DNA of 64,000 nt. Origin: Agaricus subrufescens. Taxonomy: Eukaryota; Basidiomycota; Agaricomycetes; Agaricales; Agaricaceae. Below are positions 38,964 through 50,019 of the stretch, in pieces. Below the pieces are notes generated by a model. It saw only the letters and a list, made by a program, of their open reading frames with translations. It searched no databases and had not been told where the DNA came from. Each line of letters opens with the position of its first letter. Within the stretch, counting starts at the first letter, position 1. Location: NCBI GenBank assembly GCA_029945375.1, contig CM057060.1:1178001-1242000 (forward strand). Direction: 5' to 3'. The position numbers were made by a program, and so were the translations under genes.

Positions 38964-41900
38964 TCAAAACCCACCCACCCGCTTCTTCACCGGCTTCTTT
39001 TTCGCTGTTGAGGGTCGTCCACCATGAGGCCCAGGGAGGACTTGAGTGCTCGGCTGAGACGCTTGTGAAGGTTGCGAAAATCCTTTTGCGGAGCTCTGAA
39101 GCGGCATATTTGGCTGAGGGAAAGCACCTTGGGATTGGACGACCATGGGCGGGTTTTTGGGCTGAGACTGACTACTAGGTTGTGTCGTTACAGCCTGGGA
39201 AGACATAACTGGCGGTGGTCGTTGCGAACGAACTGGCTGAGACGATGTGTTTAACACTGAGTCCTTGTGCCTGAACTTTGCCGCAGCCGAGAATCTTGAT
39301 GTAGTTTCGTCAGTGGTGCCATAAGGATCTCGAAAATTGTAATCTTCGGCCTTTGTACCAACTTCCCAATCCTTCAGAAGCAACCGTACACCCATCGGCA
39401 GCGATACCTTGTCACTGTCCCCGCTTTCAACATTCGTTCCTGCATCATCGCTTTCGTCCTTTTCATAATGATCCATAGCTTTGGCCTTTACCACAGGTCG
39501 CAAATACCCGAACTCCACTTCAGGTGGTTCATCAGTTGGGTCTCCACCAAGAGACAGCGCCCCGGTCATTGTCTCCAGATCATGCCCCAAATCACGAGGT
39601 GATGTAAACGCTGACGGTGAAAAAACGTCTTTCGAGAGAACCAAATCCACAGCGAGTTGTTGCCTAGCGTGATTTTCTCTACGGATCGATGATACAGTCC
39701 GATCATCATCATTCAATAAATCATAAGAGCGGAACGCCTCCGCTAGTTCCTGAGCAGGAGCATCGAGATCCAGAGACGGGTCAATACGCTTCTGAATATT
39801 GCTGATGTTCAAGTGCCAAGGAACTCCTTTTTGTAAGCTTTCAATCGGAAACTTGTCGCGTGACAGCGCTTGATATCCTCGAGAAGAGTTCAAAAGGCTA
39901 CCCGTGGTGAAGTCAGATCTAGAAGGCCCGTCGGAAACCTCGTGTGATCGAAAGGCAATATCAAAGCTAGATTGAGCTCCGTCAAAGAGCTAGAACTCTC
40001 AGTAGAGATAAAAGAAACATGCCTTGTTAACACGTGTTGGGATGGAACGTCATCTCTTTGCCAGAAGGTCGGTAGCCCGTCTACGACATCATAAAGCTTT
40101 TCTGCTTGCTCTTCCTCCACTTTCTGCTGTTGTTCGACTTGTACCCGGAACACATCTTACCGTCCTTGAGCGGTCAGCTTTATATAGATCAAGCCATCAC
40201 TCACTATCATATGCCGGAAACAAATCTACGATGGTCTTGTCTTGATCACCATACCTCTCGAGGTCGGTCTCGACATCTGTACACCTCTTTCCCAACTCCT
40301 CGACATCGTGTGGTATTTCTACCACAAGCGCCTCGTTGACATCTGAATCATGAGTGTGCTCACCTCGAGAAAGTTGGATGCAATCCACTTTTGCTCGCTC
40401 ATCGGCCCTGAAAATGAAGATACTTTGCGGCTCTTGTTGCCAGAATGTCTGTGTGGTGTACCGATTATAGGTCCCAGGGAGACAAAATCCATATGGCGCA
40501 TCATCAGCTCGAATTAATTGATCGTCATGCCGAGAGACGCTATATATAGAAATTAAGCCATTATGTTTCGTATTGAGGAAGGTGTACGCTATTATGAGAT
40601 CAAAACAAAATGAGGATATTTGGCAGAAAGGTTTTCGACTTACGTGAGCCATCAAGAAATAGAGTAGTTGTGCGTAAGGTTCTATCGAATTGCCGGTTAT
40701 GTTTGTATCCTAACAATGGTTTCCTGGTATTCCGTAGGTCCAGCCAGATAATCTGTGATGTCGAGCAGAGTCGGACAAGACCGTCTTGAGTATAGTCTTC
40801 AATTGAAGTTAAAACATCGCTCTGAGTAGGATTCGAATATAACGAATCGGTCCGGTTTGACTGAGGACAATTAGTGAAGAATGAGCATATCCTTTCAGCT
40901 GACTCACTCGAAAGTCAAGTTGATCGAGAGCGCCGGCAGATAAGATTGTACATTCTGTTTGTTTCATCCCGAGCCCAATCTTCCAAAAAGCGCTGTCTGA
41001 GGACACTGCTCCGGCATGAAGCTTGGCCCTAGCTGAGTTTCAACGAAAGGCGGGTGATGGAGGTAAGAAACAAACTTGCATGGTCTTGTTTCCGCTTGGA
41101 AAGCTGGATCCATACAATGCTCCCAGTTTGTTTATCAAAAGAACTTCAAATGGGGCTCCAGGAGCTGCTATCCTAACGTCGACAACTGAAGCATCACCCG
41201 TGTCCCGACTCGTAAAATGCGTTATATCGGTAATGCCTATCGACGAGCTAGATTCTGTGTCAAATTTCAAAAGAGAAGTTGCACCAAATGTTCGGACACC
41301 GAGCAACGCGTCTGAAGAAAAATGAGACGACATAAAGGAGCAGTGAAGCGACTATTGACCTCTAAGATCATTCGCTGATTTCGGAGGTGAAATGACTTGT
41401 TGGATAGGTGTGCTGAATGTCCTGATAGGCGTAGCTGTTGGCCTGAGGGTTGCTTTGCCTGTTGTTGTGGATAAAATTGGGGATACATCTGAGGCCTGGT
41501 GAGTACTTGTGACTCTAATTGAGCGATAAAGGCTGACTGAGTTCAGAACCGAGTTCTCCCATAGGAAATATAAGATGGGTCCGCCTGTCATAGCTGGTAA
41601 TGACTTCCAATGTGTTTCCTTCAAACGGGTCGAACTGCGACAAGGAGGCGGCTTCAAGCGCGTCTTCGGTCACTTGGTCTCGTATCAAGTCTGCTGAGAT
41701 GTCTACTTCTGGGAGATGGGTGCGGAGAAAATGGGCCTGGGGAAAGGTAAACCAGAATCAACATCCGATAGAGAATAGACGTGCCCCATGGTCTGCACGC
41801 CGGCTGATGGACGCAGTAGGGGGTGGCAGCGGAGGTGGCTTTGTGGGCGGAAAGACAGTTGCAGACCTGTGGACATGGAACCTGGCGGCAGACGGCGGGT

Positions 41901-42027
41901 GCGGAGAAACCAAAGAAGACCAAACGAGGTCGCCGTTGTCGCCGTCGACGAGGGTTGCGGCTTCGAGGAGGCCGGGCTGGAGGAGAGGATAGATTCTGGC
42001 GGTGGACTGCGAAGGCCAGGCGTGCAT
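38964..42027 (-). CDS. RNA polymerase I initiation factor RRN6-like
   Basis: This resembles the fungal Rrn6 family (TAF1C-like), part of the core factor that recruits Pol I to rDNA. Reading from 42027 (MHAWPSQST), the exons show FLRTHLPEVDIS and ALEAASLSQFDPFEGNTLEVI near 41700-41620, IFPMGELG, FSTPIQQVISPP near 41400 and LLGVRTFGATSLL near 41290. Several beta-propeller-like exons follow, including LWLDLRNT near 40735. The last exon (38964-39893) encodes a Ser/Gln/Pro-rich tail ending in a basic KKKPVKKRVGGF motif, typical of the family. About eight exons are present. The assignment rests on motif memory, not alignment. The start codon is 37 bp from that of uL3m on the other strand. Confidence 0.62.
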
Positions 42028-42064
42028 CAGTGCTTTCCTTTTCCAGCCACCTGCTTTTCTTCCA

Positions 42065-43172
42065 ATGCTCAGGCTTCCGGCGCACCCGCCGTCCAGGTCC
42101 TTCCTCGTCCGGCTCGCCCACACCGCCGCGTCTGCAAAATGGTCTCCAGAGTCAATACGCACGGGCCTCATTGCCCGCAAACGCGGCATGACCTCGCTCT
42201 GGAACGACCAGGGTGTCAAAGTCCCGGTGACCGTCCTCCAGGCATGCTTTTCCTCGCTTTCTGCATCCTCTGTCGTCTGACCTGCACACCAGATTGAAAA
42301 CTGTCAAGTGACAGCTAATGTCCGCACTGTGCGCAAAGACCACTCTGTCTACCATGCCGTTCAAGTCGCAGCTTCCGACAAACCAACGCGTTCGACAACC
42401 AAACAAATGCTGGGCCATTTCCGAAAAGCGGGCGTCGCTCCAAAACGCATCGTCAAAGAGTTTCCCGTAACTGAGGATGCCGTCGTCCCCGTGGGTGAGT
42501 GTTCTGCCTTTGCTCCTCCGACATCACCTCCTCATCTGGTATCCTCAGGAACAACACTATCCGCTATTCATTTCGTGCCTGGTCAGTATGTTGATGTGAT
42601 AGCCAACAGGTAGCAGTCTCCTTGGTCATCGAAATCTTGCCTGACTCAATGGATGTCTAGCATTGGAAAGGGCTTTCAAGGTGTTATGAAGCGCTTCAAC
42701 TTTCATGGTCAATCAGCCAGTCACGGTACATCCATATCACACCGTTCTCCTGGTTCAACCGGTCAACACCAAGTACGGCTATCTTACTTGCTCGTCCGCA
42801 GACCATCACTCATATACGCGTCATTAGGACCCAGGACGTATCTGGCCCGGAAAGAAAATGCCCGGACGCATGGGAAACAGACGCGTTACAGCTCAAAATC
42901 TCCCTGTTCTTCGCGTGGACTCCAGCCTCAATCTCATCTTTGTTAAAGGCGCTTTACCAGGCGTAGACGATGCACACGTTCTCATCCGTGACGCCAAGAA
43001 AATCGTTGCCCAAGGCAAACACAATCAAGTCAAGGGCCTCTACGAGAAAGTCTTACCCAAGGGTGTTGATGACCTACCGTTCCCCGCTGGCACTGTCGAG
43101 TTGGCCAAGACACTACCTCCCATTGTTGAAGCCCCTGCGTACAGGAGGAGTCCTTTCATTCCCCAGGAGTAG
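42065..43172 (+). CDS. MRPL9: Mitochondrial large-subunit ribosomal protein uL3m
   Basis: The mitochondrial version of ribosomal protein L3. Exons 42065-42241, 42293-42494, 42549-42609, 42661-42772 and 42828-43172 form one frame. An Arg-rich N-terminus ([11 protein letters not shown]) looks like a targeting peptide. Family motifs follow: [22 protein letters not shown] near 42180-42240, [14 protein letters not shown] near 42660, [16 protein letters not shown] near 42720, and [11 protein letters not shown] near 42850. The first intron starts with GC (CAG/GCATGC) and ends CAG. Using the nearest upstream GT would delete the conserved VTVLQ, so a GC-AG intron is preferred. Confidence 0.93.
42242..42292 (+). 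other. GC-AG intron in MRPL9
   Basis: This 51-bp intron has the donor GCATGC after CAG and the acceptor CACCAG. Removal joins VTVLQ to IENCQV without loss of family-conserved residues. GC-AG introns are a small minority in fungi, whereas all the other introns I placed in this window use GT. Confidence 0.7.
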
Positions 43173-43295
43173 AGCATTAGATGTATATAATCTTAATTAA
43201 TATTTTCCATTATCGAGTCACGTTAGAATGTCCATGTCAGCTTTCCCTGATGCTCTCGTCTCCATCTGGCGCAATGTTCGCCTCCTTCCAACACA

Positions 43296-44539
43296 ATGTC
43301 GACCCGTAACGGTGTACATAATCGCATCCACACTCTGAGGTATGTATGCATTACTCCAGCCGCACATCTGAGCATAATGTTTTCCCAAATAGAGGGGAAC
43401 AATTTAGGCATCTCCAAAACCTCAAAGGATCTCGGTCCCATCTTACTTCGACCAACATCCATGGTGTACCATCCCTTCCATTCCGCCTACTCTCCCTTGC
43501 AGATCCAACATTCAATCGTACCAACACTGATGACCTAACCTCCTCCCCCCAACACAAACCAACTATCAGTGCAAACGTCACCGATTCAGCGTCAGATGGT
43601 ACGTCCTTCAGACCCCCCGCGGGCCCAACACCACCGAAAAGCTGGATGTTGAATAGTAGGAAAGATATAAGGGGAAGTATATCCTGGAGAACTGAAGCCT
43701 TGTCTGTTGTCTTCGATTACCTATCCGCAAAGGACCACAGAAATTCATCATCTCCGGGAGGAGACTACAACGCTCCCTCACGCATACCATCACTATCTCT
43801 CCTTTGCCTTCAACAATTTCTCGCGATATGTACCATGTCCGAGTTTTGCGACGAGGTCGTCCCTGGCATACCTCCCCATCTAAGGAAAGATCTTATACGG
43901 TTCTCCGCTGTTCATTCACCCTTGAACAATACTCGTTTATATGCTCTATGGGAACAGGCAGGGCATGTAGATGGAGAAACAATTCTGGTTGGGCCATATG
44001 CAACTTTTAAAGACGATCATTTCAACAGACTCCCTCACGATCCCTCAGATACCACCAATGTACCTGAAAGGACAGGATCTACGGACGTGAACTGGGATTG
44101 GGATACAGAGGATACAGAACCTATTGTGCCTCTATTGACACTCGTACTCCTCAACACTACTCTCTCTACATCCTCACTATTCAATCTCCCGCCCACATTG
44201 ACGCATCTCGCCCTAATCAATCTTTCAACACCCATTCCACTACATCGACTCCCCAAATTATGCCCACTACTCACACTCTTCGACCTTTCATACAATACTT
44301 GGCTCGGCACCTCTTTCATAGATGGACTCGATGCCGAAGGGCACGGCATAACGGGAATCTTGGGTAATCCTCAACAACCAACAGATCCCACCATCAAGGC
44401 AATCGTAGATCTGGGAAGAGTGGATTGGTTAAAGTGGAATCATTTGAAAGTGCTTGGGTTTCGAGGAAATTATATCCCAGAGGACTTCGTGAAAAGAGTG
44501 AACGAGAAGAGATGGGATGATGTTGAAATTGTGCTGTAA
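43296..44539 (+). CDS. Unknown protein with leucine-rich repeat-like segments
   Basis: Two exons (43296-43339 and 43393-44539) give a protein of about 396 residues starting MSTRNGVHNRIHTLRGEQFRHLQNL. I do not recognise the family. The middle has an F-box-like or helical stretch (LSLLCLQQFLAICTMSEFCDEV). Residues encoded by 44120-44290 show LRR-like spacing (LTLVLLNTTLSTSSLF, LTHLALINLS, LTLFDLSYN), with a further LKVLGFRGNYIPEDF near the end. The N-terminal 110 residues are polar with many Ser, Thr and Pro. It could be an adaptor or an RNI-like protein, but no function can be given. Confidence 0.65.
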
Positions 44540-44754
44540 CATATTTTTCCTTAACATCTCAGCTTGAAGATGGGGATACTTTTGTTTACCAACGCGAACG
44601 AGTGATTCACATGGCGTCTGCCCACTGTCTCTACAAACCGAAACAAAGAGATGATATAGTCATGCAATGAGAAAACAATGATACAGTTGAAGGAGAGAGA
44701 GAACCAAGGAAAAATAACTTATAAACGGGCCATAATCATGATTGTCATAAGCTG

Positions 44755-46249
44755 TTATCGTAAGTCGAGGAACGTTTGGAGGTTGAAGGGCGGTACGACC
44801 TGCCGCTACCAAAAGTGCATCAGCGAATAATCCAACACATCGCAATTTCCTTACCTGATCGCCTTCGGGTCCTTGTTTTGCAGGTAGAGGCGGTGTTGGT
44901 GGTCTCGGAGATTGCTGCACGGGAGGCACCGTTGCCCCAGGCCTCGCCTTAATCTTCAGCTCATTGGCTAGAGCCCAAAGGACCGTTGTATACCGTGCTA
45001 CGACTTCGATATTCGACGTTGGTGACTGACCTATCCGGGCTGAATAAAAAAAAAGTCCTGTTAACACCTGCAAAGATTCGGCAACACAAAAAAAAAGCAG
45101 TCAACTGACTGAGGATAGCCTTATTAATCTGTTCAGCGACAGCTTCTCGTCGTTCCATCGACAGATACCTCGCAAGGGGACTGGTTTCAGGTTCAGGATA
45201 TGCCAACAGCGCCCCTACATTGACCAATTCCTTTTTGTAAAGGTCCTTTTCTGCTGGGTGATCTATTTGGTCCAAGAGCGCATACAGCTTCTGACCTTGA
45301 AGGATCATCGATTCAACTTTCGAGTCCCCATTCGATTCACCGGTCGTAGGACAAGTGAAGTCTTGATAATCCTGAGTGTCGGAGTCGTTCCCCATTCCGT
45401 CCACGTCAGCGTCCGTATCCATACTATCGTTCATCTCTAAGTCGACATCTTGAGTCCTGGTAATATCATGATGAAGGTTTACACCCGAATCTAGATTGGC
45501 ATGTTCCGACTCTGACATATCGATCTCATTTATCCGAAGAGAAGGAGAAGAATATATCAAAGGTTTCGTCCTACAGAGTTCCGTAAATCCAAGGATGCGA
45601 AGGTTGAGAAGGAGGTGTCGAGGGTCCGTTGTCGTCGGTATCAAATGTTTACTCGACTCCATTACCCCCAACGAAGACGAAGAAGGGTGGGGTTTTGCAT
45701 TGGGGGTTGAAGGTCCAAGTACAGACGGGAAATGCTCATTAATCAGCTCAATGGCGTCATCAACTTTCCCAGAGAGAATCTTGACTCGAATATCTAATGT
45801 GCACAGTCAGTCATGAGATGGGTGTTCAAACAGAAATACAGCATACAAATGACCCACCGTTGCGAAGTTCTGCCTCTCTTAGCGTTTCCTTACTCAGCTC
45901 CAAAGCATCCCGGCCCGCAAAGATACCCTCTTCTTTTGGTTGAACAATCTCATCGCCATCAGCGTCTAAGTGGCGTATTGTACCATCTTTCGCGAATGCA
46001 ATGGCAGTACGAGTGTAACATTGATGACACAGGTAATCCATAACCAAGGACCGCTGAGGAATTCGGTTCGTATTCAATTCAATAGCAAGGGTAATGTACA
46101 TTGTTGGGTGCAGAGTAACATACCAGCTGATATGGCGTAGGATTTGGGAGTGGACCTTTGGAGGGTTTAGTGCTCCTGCTGGAAGAGGCAACTGGGGTAC
46201 TCGAGGTAGTCTGCGCCAGTGAGGACATTGGGGTAGGCGGAGGTGGCAT
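44755..46249 (-). CDS. LisH-CTLH-CRA domain protein (RanBPM/GID family)
   Basis: The order of segments is that of CTLH/GID E3-ligase scaffold proteins. Reading from 46249 there is a Pro/Ser/Thr-rich start and then a LisH region (LVMDYLCHQCYTRTAIAFAKD, near 46040). CTLH follows (IRVKILSGKVDDAIELINEHFP, near 45780). After an acidic insert of about 60 residues (45340-45500) comes the CRA region (GQKLYALLDQID, LLAYPEPETSPLARYLSMERREAVAEQIN near 45140-45220, then SNIEVVARYTTVLWAL near 45000). No SPRY domain precedes LisH, unlike Gid1/RanBPM, so Gid8-like is the nearest layout, although the CRA wording is RanBPM-like. The stop at 44755 assumes a final intron near 44830-44855; reading through would end at 44660. 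Confidence 0.7.
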
Positions 46250-46344
46250 TTGAGCAGTGGGTGGAGAGAAAGGAAGACAGGCCCAAGTTAGGGCACAGGA
46301 TCAATCAATTAATCACGTTCCGCGCAGCCTCGCTAATATTAATT

Positions 46345-48292
46345 CTATTTCCTACAACTCACACTTCGCGGCATGCGCGCCTTCCCTTTCACCCCTTTCA
46401 CCACTTTTCTCACCGACGTTCCCTGTAAACACAAGCATAATCGAATCAGCACAAGTCTAGTACCTCTGAGATTAGTTACCTTATCTCCATTGGCCAGAAT
46501 ATGGATCCCAGCCTCCGTAAGATGTTCTTTGTAGTGAGTATTAACGAGATATCCAAACGCGGTCACTAAGTCTGGATCCGTCACCGCCGTCCATTTTCTG
46601 AACCGCAGTAGATCTGCATAGTGGTCAGGTAGTTCCTCAAGCTCTTCCTCCGTGGGATTTAATAAATCAACCTGGTAGCTGTTGCAAGATGGACACCGCC
46701 AGGTGTGCTGTGTGGATTCAAGGGTAGGTTTGACGCTATAATACCACGGAATTTGCCTGGCTAGTTTGGTGTCATGTTTTGAATTAATCTCCGAGTCCGA
46801 CGCAGTTTCAGGGTCCGTAGATGCTTCGCTGAAGTCACTGTCATATTGAAAATCCGCGGGTAAAGTGGGAGGAAGGTAAGACTTTTGTATCTCCTGTGTG
46901 TGAGTAAGCGGCTCGTGAACTGAAATTTGAGGTAATGTGGCAGGGGGAAGCCATGGTGTTGGCGTCTAATATATTGTTCGTTAGCTACAAGCAGAAAGAA
47001 AGAACAGTAATGCGCAAACTCACTGGCTTGGTTTGACTTCTTGCATGATGTCGAGGTGCCGGATTCTTCCTCGCATTCAAGAGCAAACGTTTCCAATCTT
47101 CCTGAGTACCGCCGAACTTAGTCCAGTCGACATGGTGTTCGACAGCCCAATTCCCAAACAATTCTTCATTCCAAGGCTCTCCCCACCTCAAGTTATATTT
47201 CCGTGCCGCTCTTCTCGCTGTTCTCACATCCTGTATAAATTCATACAACCGCTGAATATTCAGATATCGTGCGTTGGGTGAGAGTGATGCAATCTGGTCT
47301 GCTAAAAGCCATTCGGCTTGACGAGCAAACATTTCTCGGATCTGGGAGTTATGGATCACTCGTGTGTGCCGGGGCTTGTCCAACCGAAGGTCACCCCGTT
47401 TGTTGCACCGGGGGTTTGGAACACTTGGATTGTATATGATACGAAAATGCTTGTCCATCGCAACGACTTGCGCGTAATATTGTTTGATAAGCCAGTCGAT
47501 GTCGCGATCTTGTATTGGAGTATCTGATCCATCAATAAGTTGATGAATGAGGCGGCGCATTCGATATCGGTCCAGAAAATTACGGCTGAGTTTTTGCAGC
47601 TCGACATCAAGGGTCTTGACACAGAAAGCTCGGCCTCTGACTGAACATGAGGATAAGTAATAGCAAAGAAATCAAGTACTGACCGATCTGCGGCTTGCAG
47701 GACCAAGGCTGTAGGGTCTTCGTCCACTGCAACAGAATTAGAGAATTAGGTTTTGCTCAAAGTCGGGCTCGAGAGACAACATTACCCACATGTCATGTAT
47801 GCCGCACTCAAAATCTTATCGAATTTCAACCAGACAGAAATAGTCGAGCCACTGTTGACACCATCCCCGTAAACAGACTCCAGAGTCATTCGACTAGGTC
47901 TTCCAATCATTCTAAAATCGTCATCGCGTTTTCTCAAATCTTGCGCTATCCATTTCTTCCCAGTATCGGATAACCAGTCCAACTTCTCAATCTCAAGTAC
48001 ACCGAATGTTTCGACGGCATGTTGGGTAATCCTGCTTGAGGAGGGTGCTTCCTTCAAGAATTCAGTTTCATCCAGGCTAGTTGATTGACCTGTGAGATTA
48101 TGGAGATACGAAAGTTGGTGGTGGACTGTTCTTTTACCCGATATATCTTCCACCACATTTCATGTGAACTGAAGTGAGAACCACTGGTGCGGATCCACCT
48201 TTTCGCGGCCACTCAGGATTAAGGATACGATGGTCGGCGTACGGTCCGAATGGGTCTTCCAGTAATTTTCGAAGAGAATTCGGTGTGCTCAT
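46345..48292 (-). CDS. Unknown conserved-looking protein, multi-exon
   Basis: I do not recognise this gene. Reading from the ATG at 48292 (MSTPNSLRKLLEDPFG), roughly eight exons join in frame. They pass through HQLSYLHNLTGQ near 48100, FGVLEIEKLDWLSDTGKKW near 47970, LVLQAADRSVLDFFAI near 47690 and a large exon (about 47020-47540) with YNPSVPNPR and RRAARKYNLRWGEPWNEELFGNW. Near 46700 it reads WRCPSCNSYQVDLLNP, with a single CxxC. It ends in a very basic tail (RKVVKGVKGKARMPR). The Trp/Arg-rich middle and basic end could suit nucleic-acid binding, but that is a guess. The start codon lies 89 bp from that of the PIG-M gene on the other strand. Confidence 0.6.
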
Positions 48293-48381
48293 TGTTGCAG
48301 TGCGGATGAATGTCTGCTGACGGAATGTTTAAACTTAGTTCGCGTGTTCCGACCCTCCAGGTCCCACGGCAGAGGCGCGTC

Positions 48382-49805
48382 ATGATACCCTCCTTCCAGA
48401 AGGTTCTCTATGCTAGCATAGCTCTTCGCGTGGCCCTCATTCTTTACAGCGAGTGGCACGACGCGAGATCCGTCGTCAAGTATACCGACGTCGACTATCG
48501 CGTTTTTACGGATGCAGCTCGTTTCATCATTCAGCCCAGCGCAGAGAATAGAGCACAAGGGCCATTATCCAATGGACTTGCGCTAGGAGAGTAAGTGCTC
48601 AAGTTTATTGTATTCTGGTACTCTCTAACGCGAGTAGTCCGTACACCAGAGACACATACCGTTACACACCGCTCCTCGCCCTGTTGCTCACTCCCAATAT
48701 CTTCCTTCATCCTTCCTTTGGCAAATATGTGTTTGCTGCCTGCGACATCCTCAATGGTCTTATCATCTACAACGTGCTCCTGAAGCATATTCTTAAACCT
48801 GACCCGAAGGATGCCACATCAAATGCCAGGATGAAAACCCAAGCGACATTGTACACAGCAGTCCATCTCCTCAATCCTATGGTGTTCTCTATTTCGACTC
48901 GTGGATCATCTGAATCTGTTCTCTCGACCTTCGTTCTCCTCACTCTCCATGCCCTTCTGAACGACCACTGGACTGTTGCTGCCATACTTCTAGGACTGAG
49001 TACTCATTGGAAAATCTACCCCATTATATATGGCGTGAGCTGCGTGTGCCTCATCGGTTCCCTCACCTCCCATCACAAAAAAAGCGGCTTGGCAGGCTGG
49101 CTAAAGACGCTCGTGAATCCACAGACCGTGAGTTTCGCACTCGTCAGCGCCGGAACATTTCTTCTCCTCGGAGGCTTTTGCTATGCTATGTGCGTTATCT
49201 CTATCTTTCATAACCCCTTATCAATGCCTAAACCCGCTGATAGCTGGGGATACCCCTTCCTATACGAATCCTATCTCTATCACCTCCATCGACTGGATCA
49301 CCGGCACAATTTTTCTCCATACTTCTATCCAACTTACCTCACCTACCCCTCTTTGAATGCAAGCCCACCACTCCCCACAGCTTCTCCTTCTGCATGGAAT
49401 GCCATACTTACATCACCATTAACGTCTTTCTTCCCTCAACTTGCCCTATCACTCGGCACAGGTCTTCTCTCTAGCTACACCAAAGCCGACCTACCCTTCT
49501 CCTGGTTCGTCCAAACCTCCTGCTTTGTCATATTCAACAAAGTCTGCACGTCACAATACTTTCTATGGTATCTCCTCTTTCTGCCACTCCTTCTCCCAAA
49601 CCTCCACATGTCGCGCTTAAAGGCGGTTTCATGTGTAGGAGTTTGGATTGGAGTACAAGCTTTGTGGCTTAGCGAAGCATACAAACTAGAGTTTCTTGGA
49701 CAGGACGTATTTTTAAGTCTATGGTATCGCAGTTTGATTTATGTTATCGGTAATTGTTGGGTTCTAGTCGTTATGATGCAGTCCTACAAGGCTGTGTGTA
49801 GATAG
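48382..49805 (+). CDS. GPI14: GPI mannosyltransferase 1 (PIG-M)
   Basis: This ER enzyme adds the first mannose to the GPI-anchor precursor from dolichol-phosphate mannose. Exons 48382-48590, 48638-49189 and 49244-49805 give 440 residues. The lumenal catalytic motif DVDY near 48490 follows the first membrane helix. PYTRDTYRYTPLLA near 48640, LSTHWKIYPIIY near 49000 and YLYHLHRLDHRHNFSPYFYP near 49270-49330 are family signatures. The protein is almost entirely hydrophobic helices. The second intron is 54 bp, a multiple of three without a stop, so an unspliced reading also stays open; the family sequence shows it is removed. An in-frame ATG at 48310 exists, only 17 bp from the opposite gene, so I prefer 48382. 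Confidence 0.92.
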
Positions 49806-50019
49806 TCTTGATAACCCTCAATGCCGTTAGATAAATGCACTCGAAACACGATCTAGTGCCGCACGAAATAAGTGAATAATTACAGTGATGGTGTTACACA
49901 TTATAAATGTCGTAGGTATGCCAAGTGAGTGCTAATGAAAGCAAAGCAAAAATAGAAGATCCACAGATAAAGAGTGTGTCAAAACGAAAGTGTACTGTAG
50001 AGTAAGATAAAGACATTTA

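Noticed and set aside
41788..42297. Long plus-strand frame over the RRN6-like/uL3m junction
   Set aside because: It is a GC-rich antisense shadow of the RRN6-like first exon that runs into the wrong frame of uL3m.
49190..49243. Eighteen extra residues in PIG-M
   Set aside because: The segment has GT..AG ends and a length divisible by three. It interrupts a conserved family block, so it is an intron that happens to stay open.
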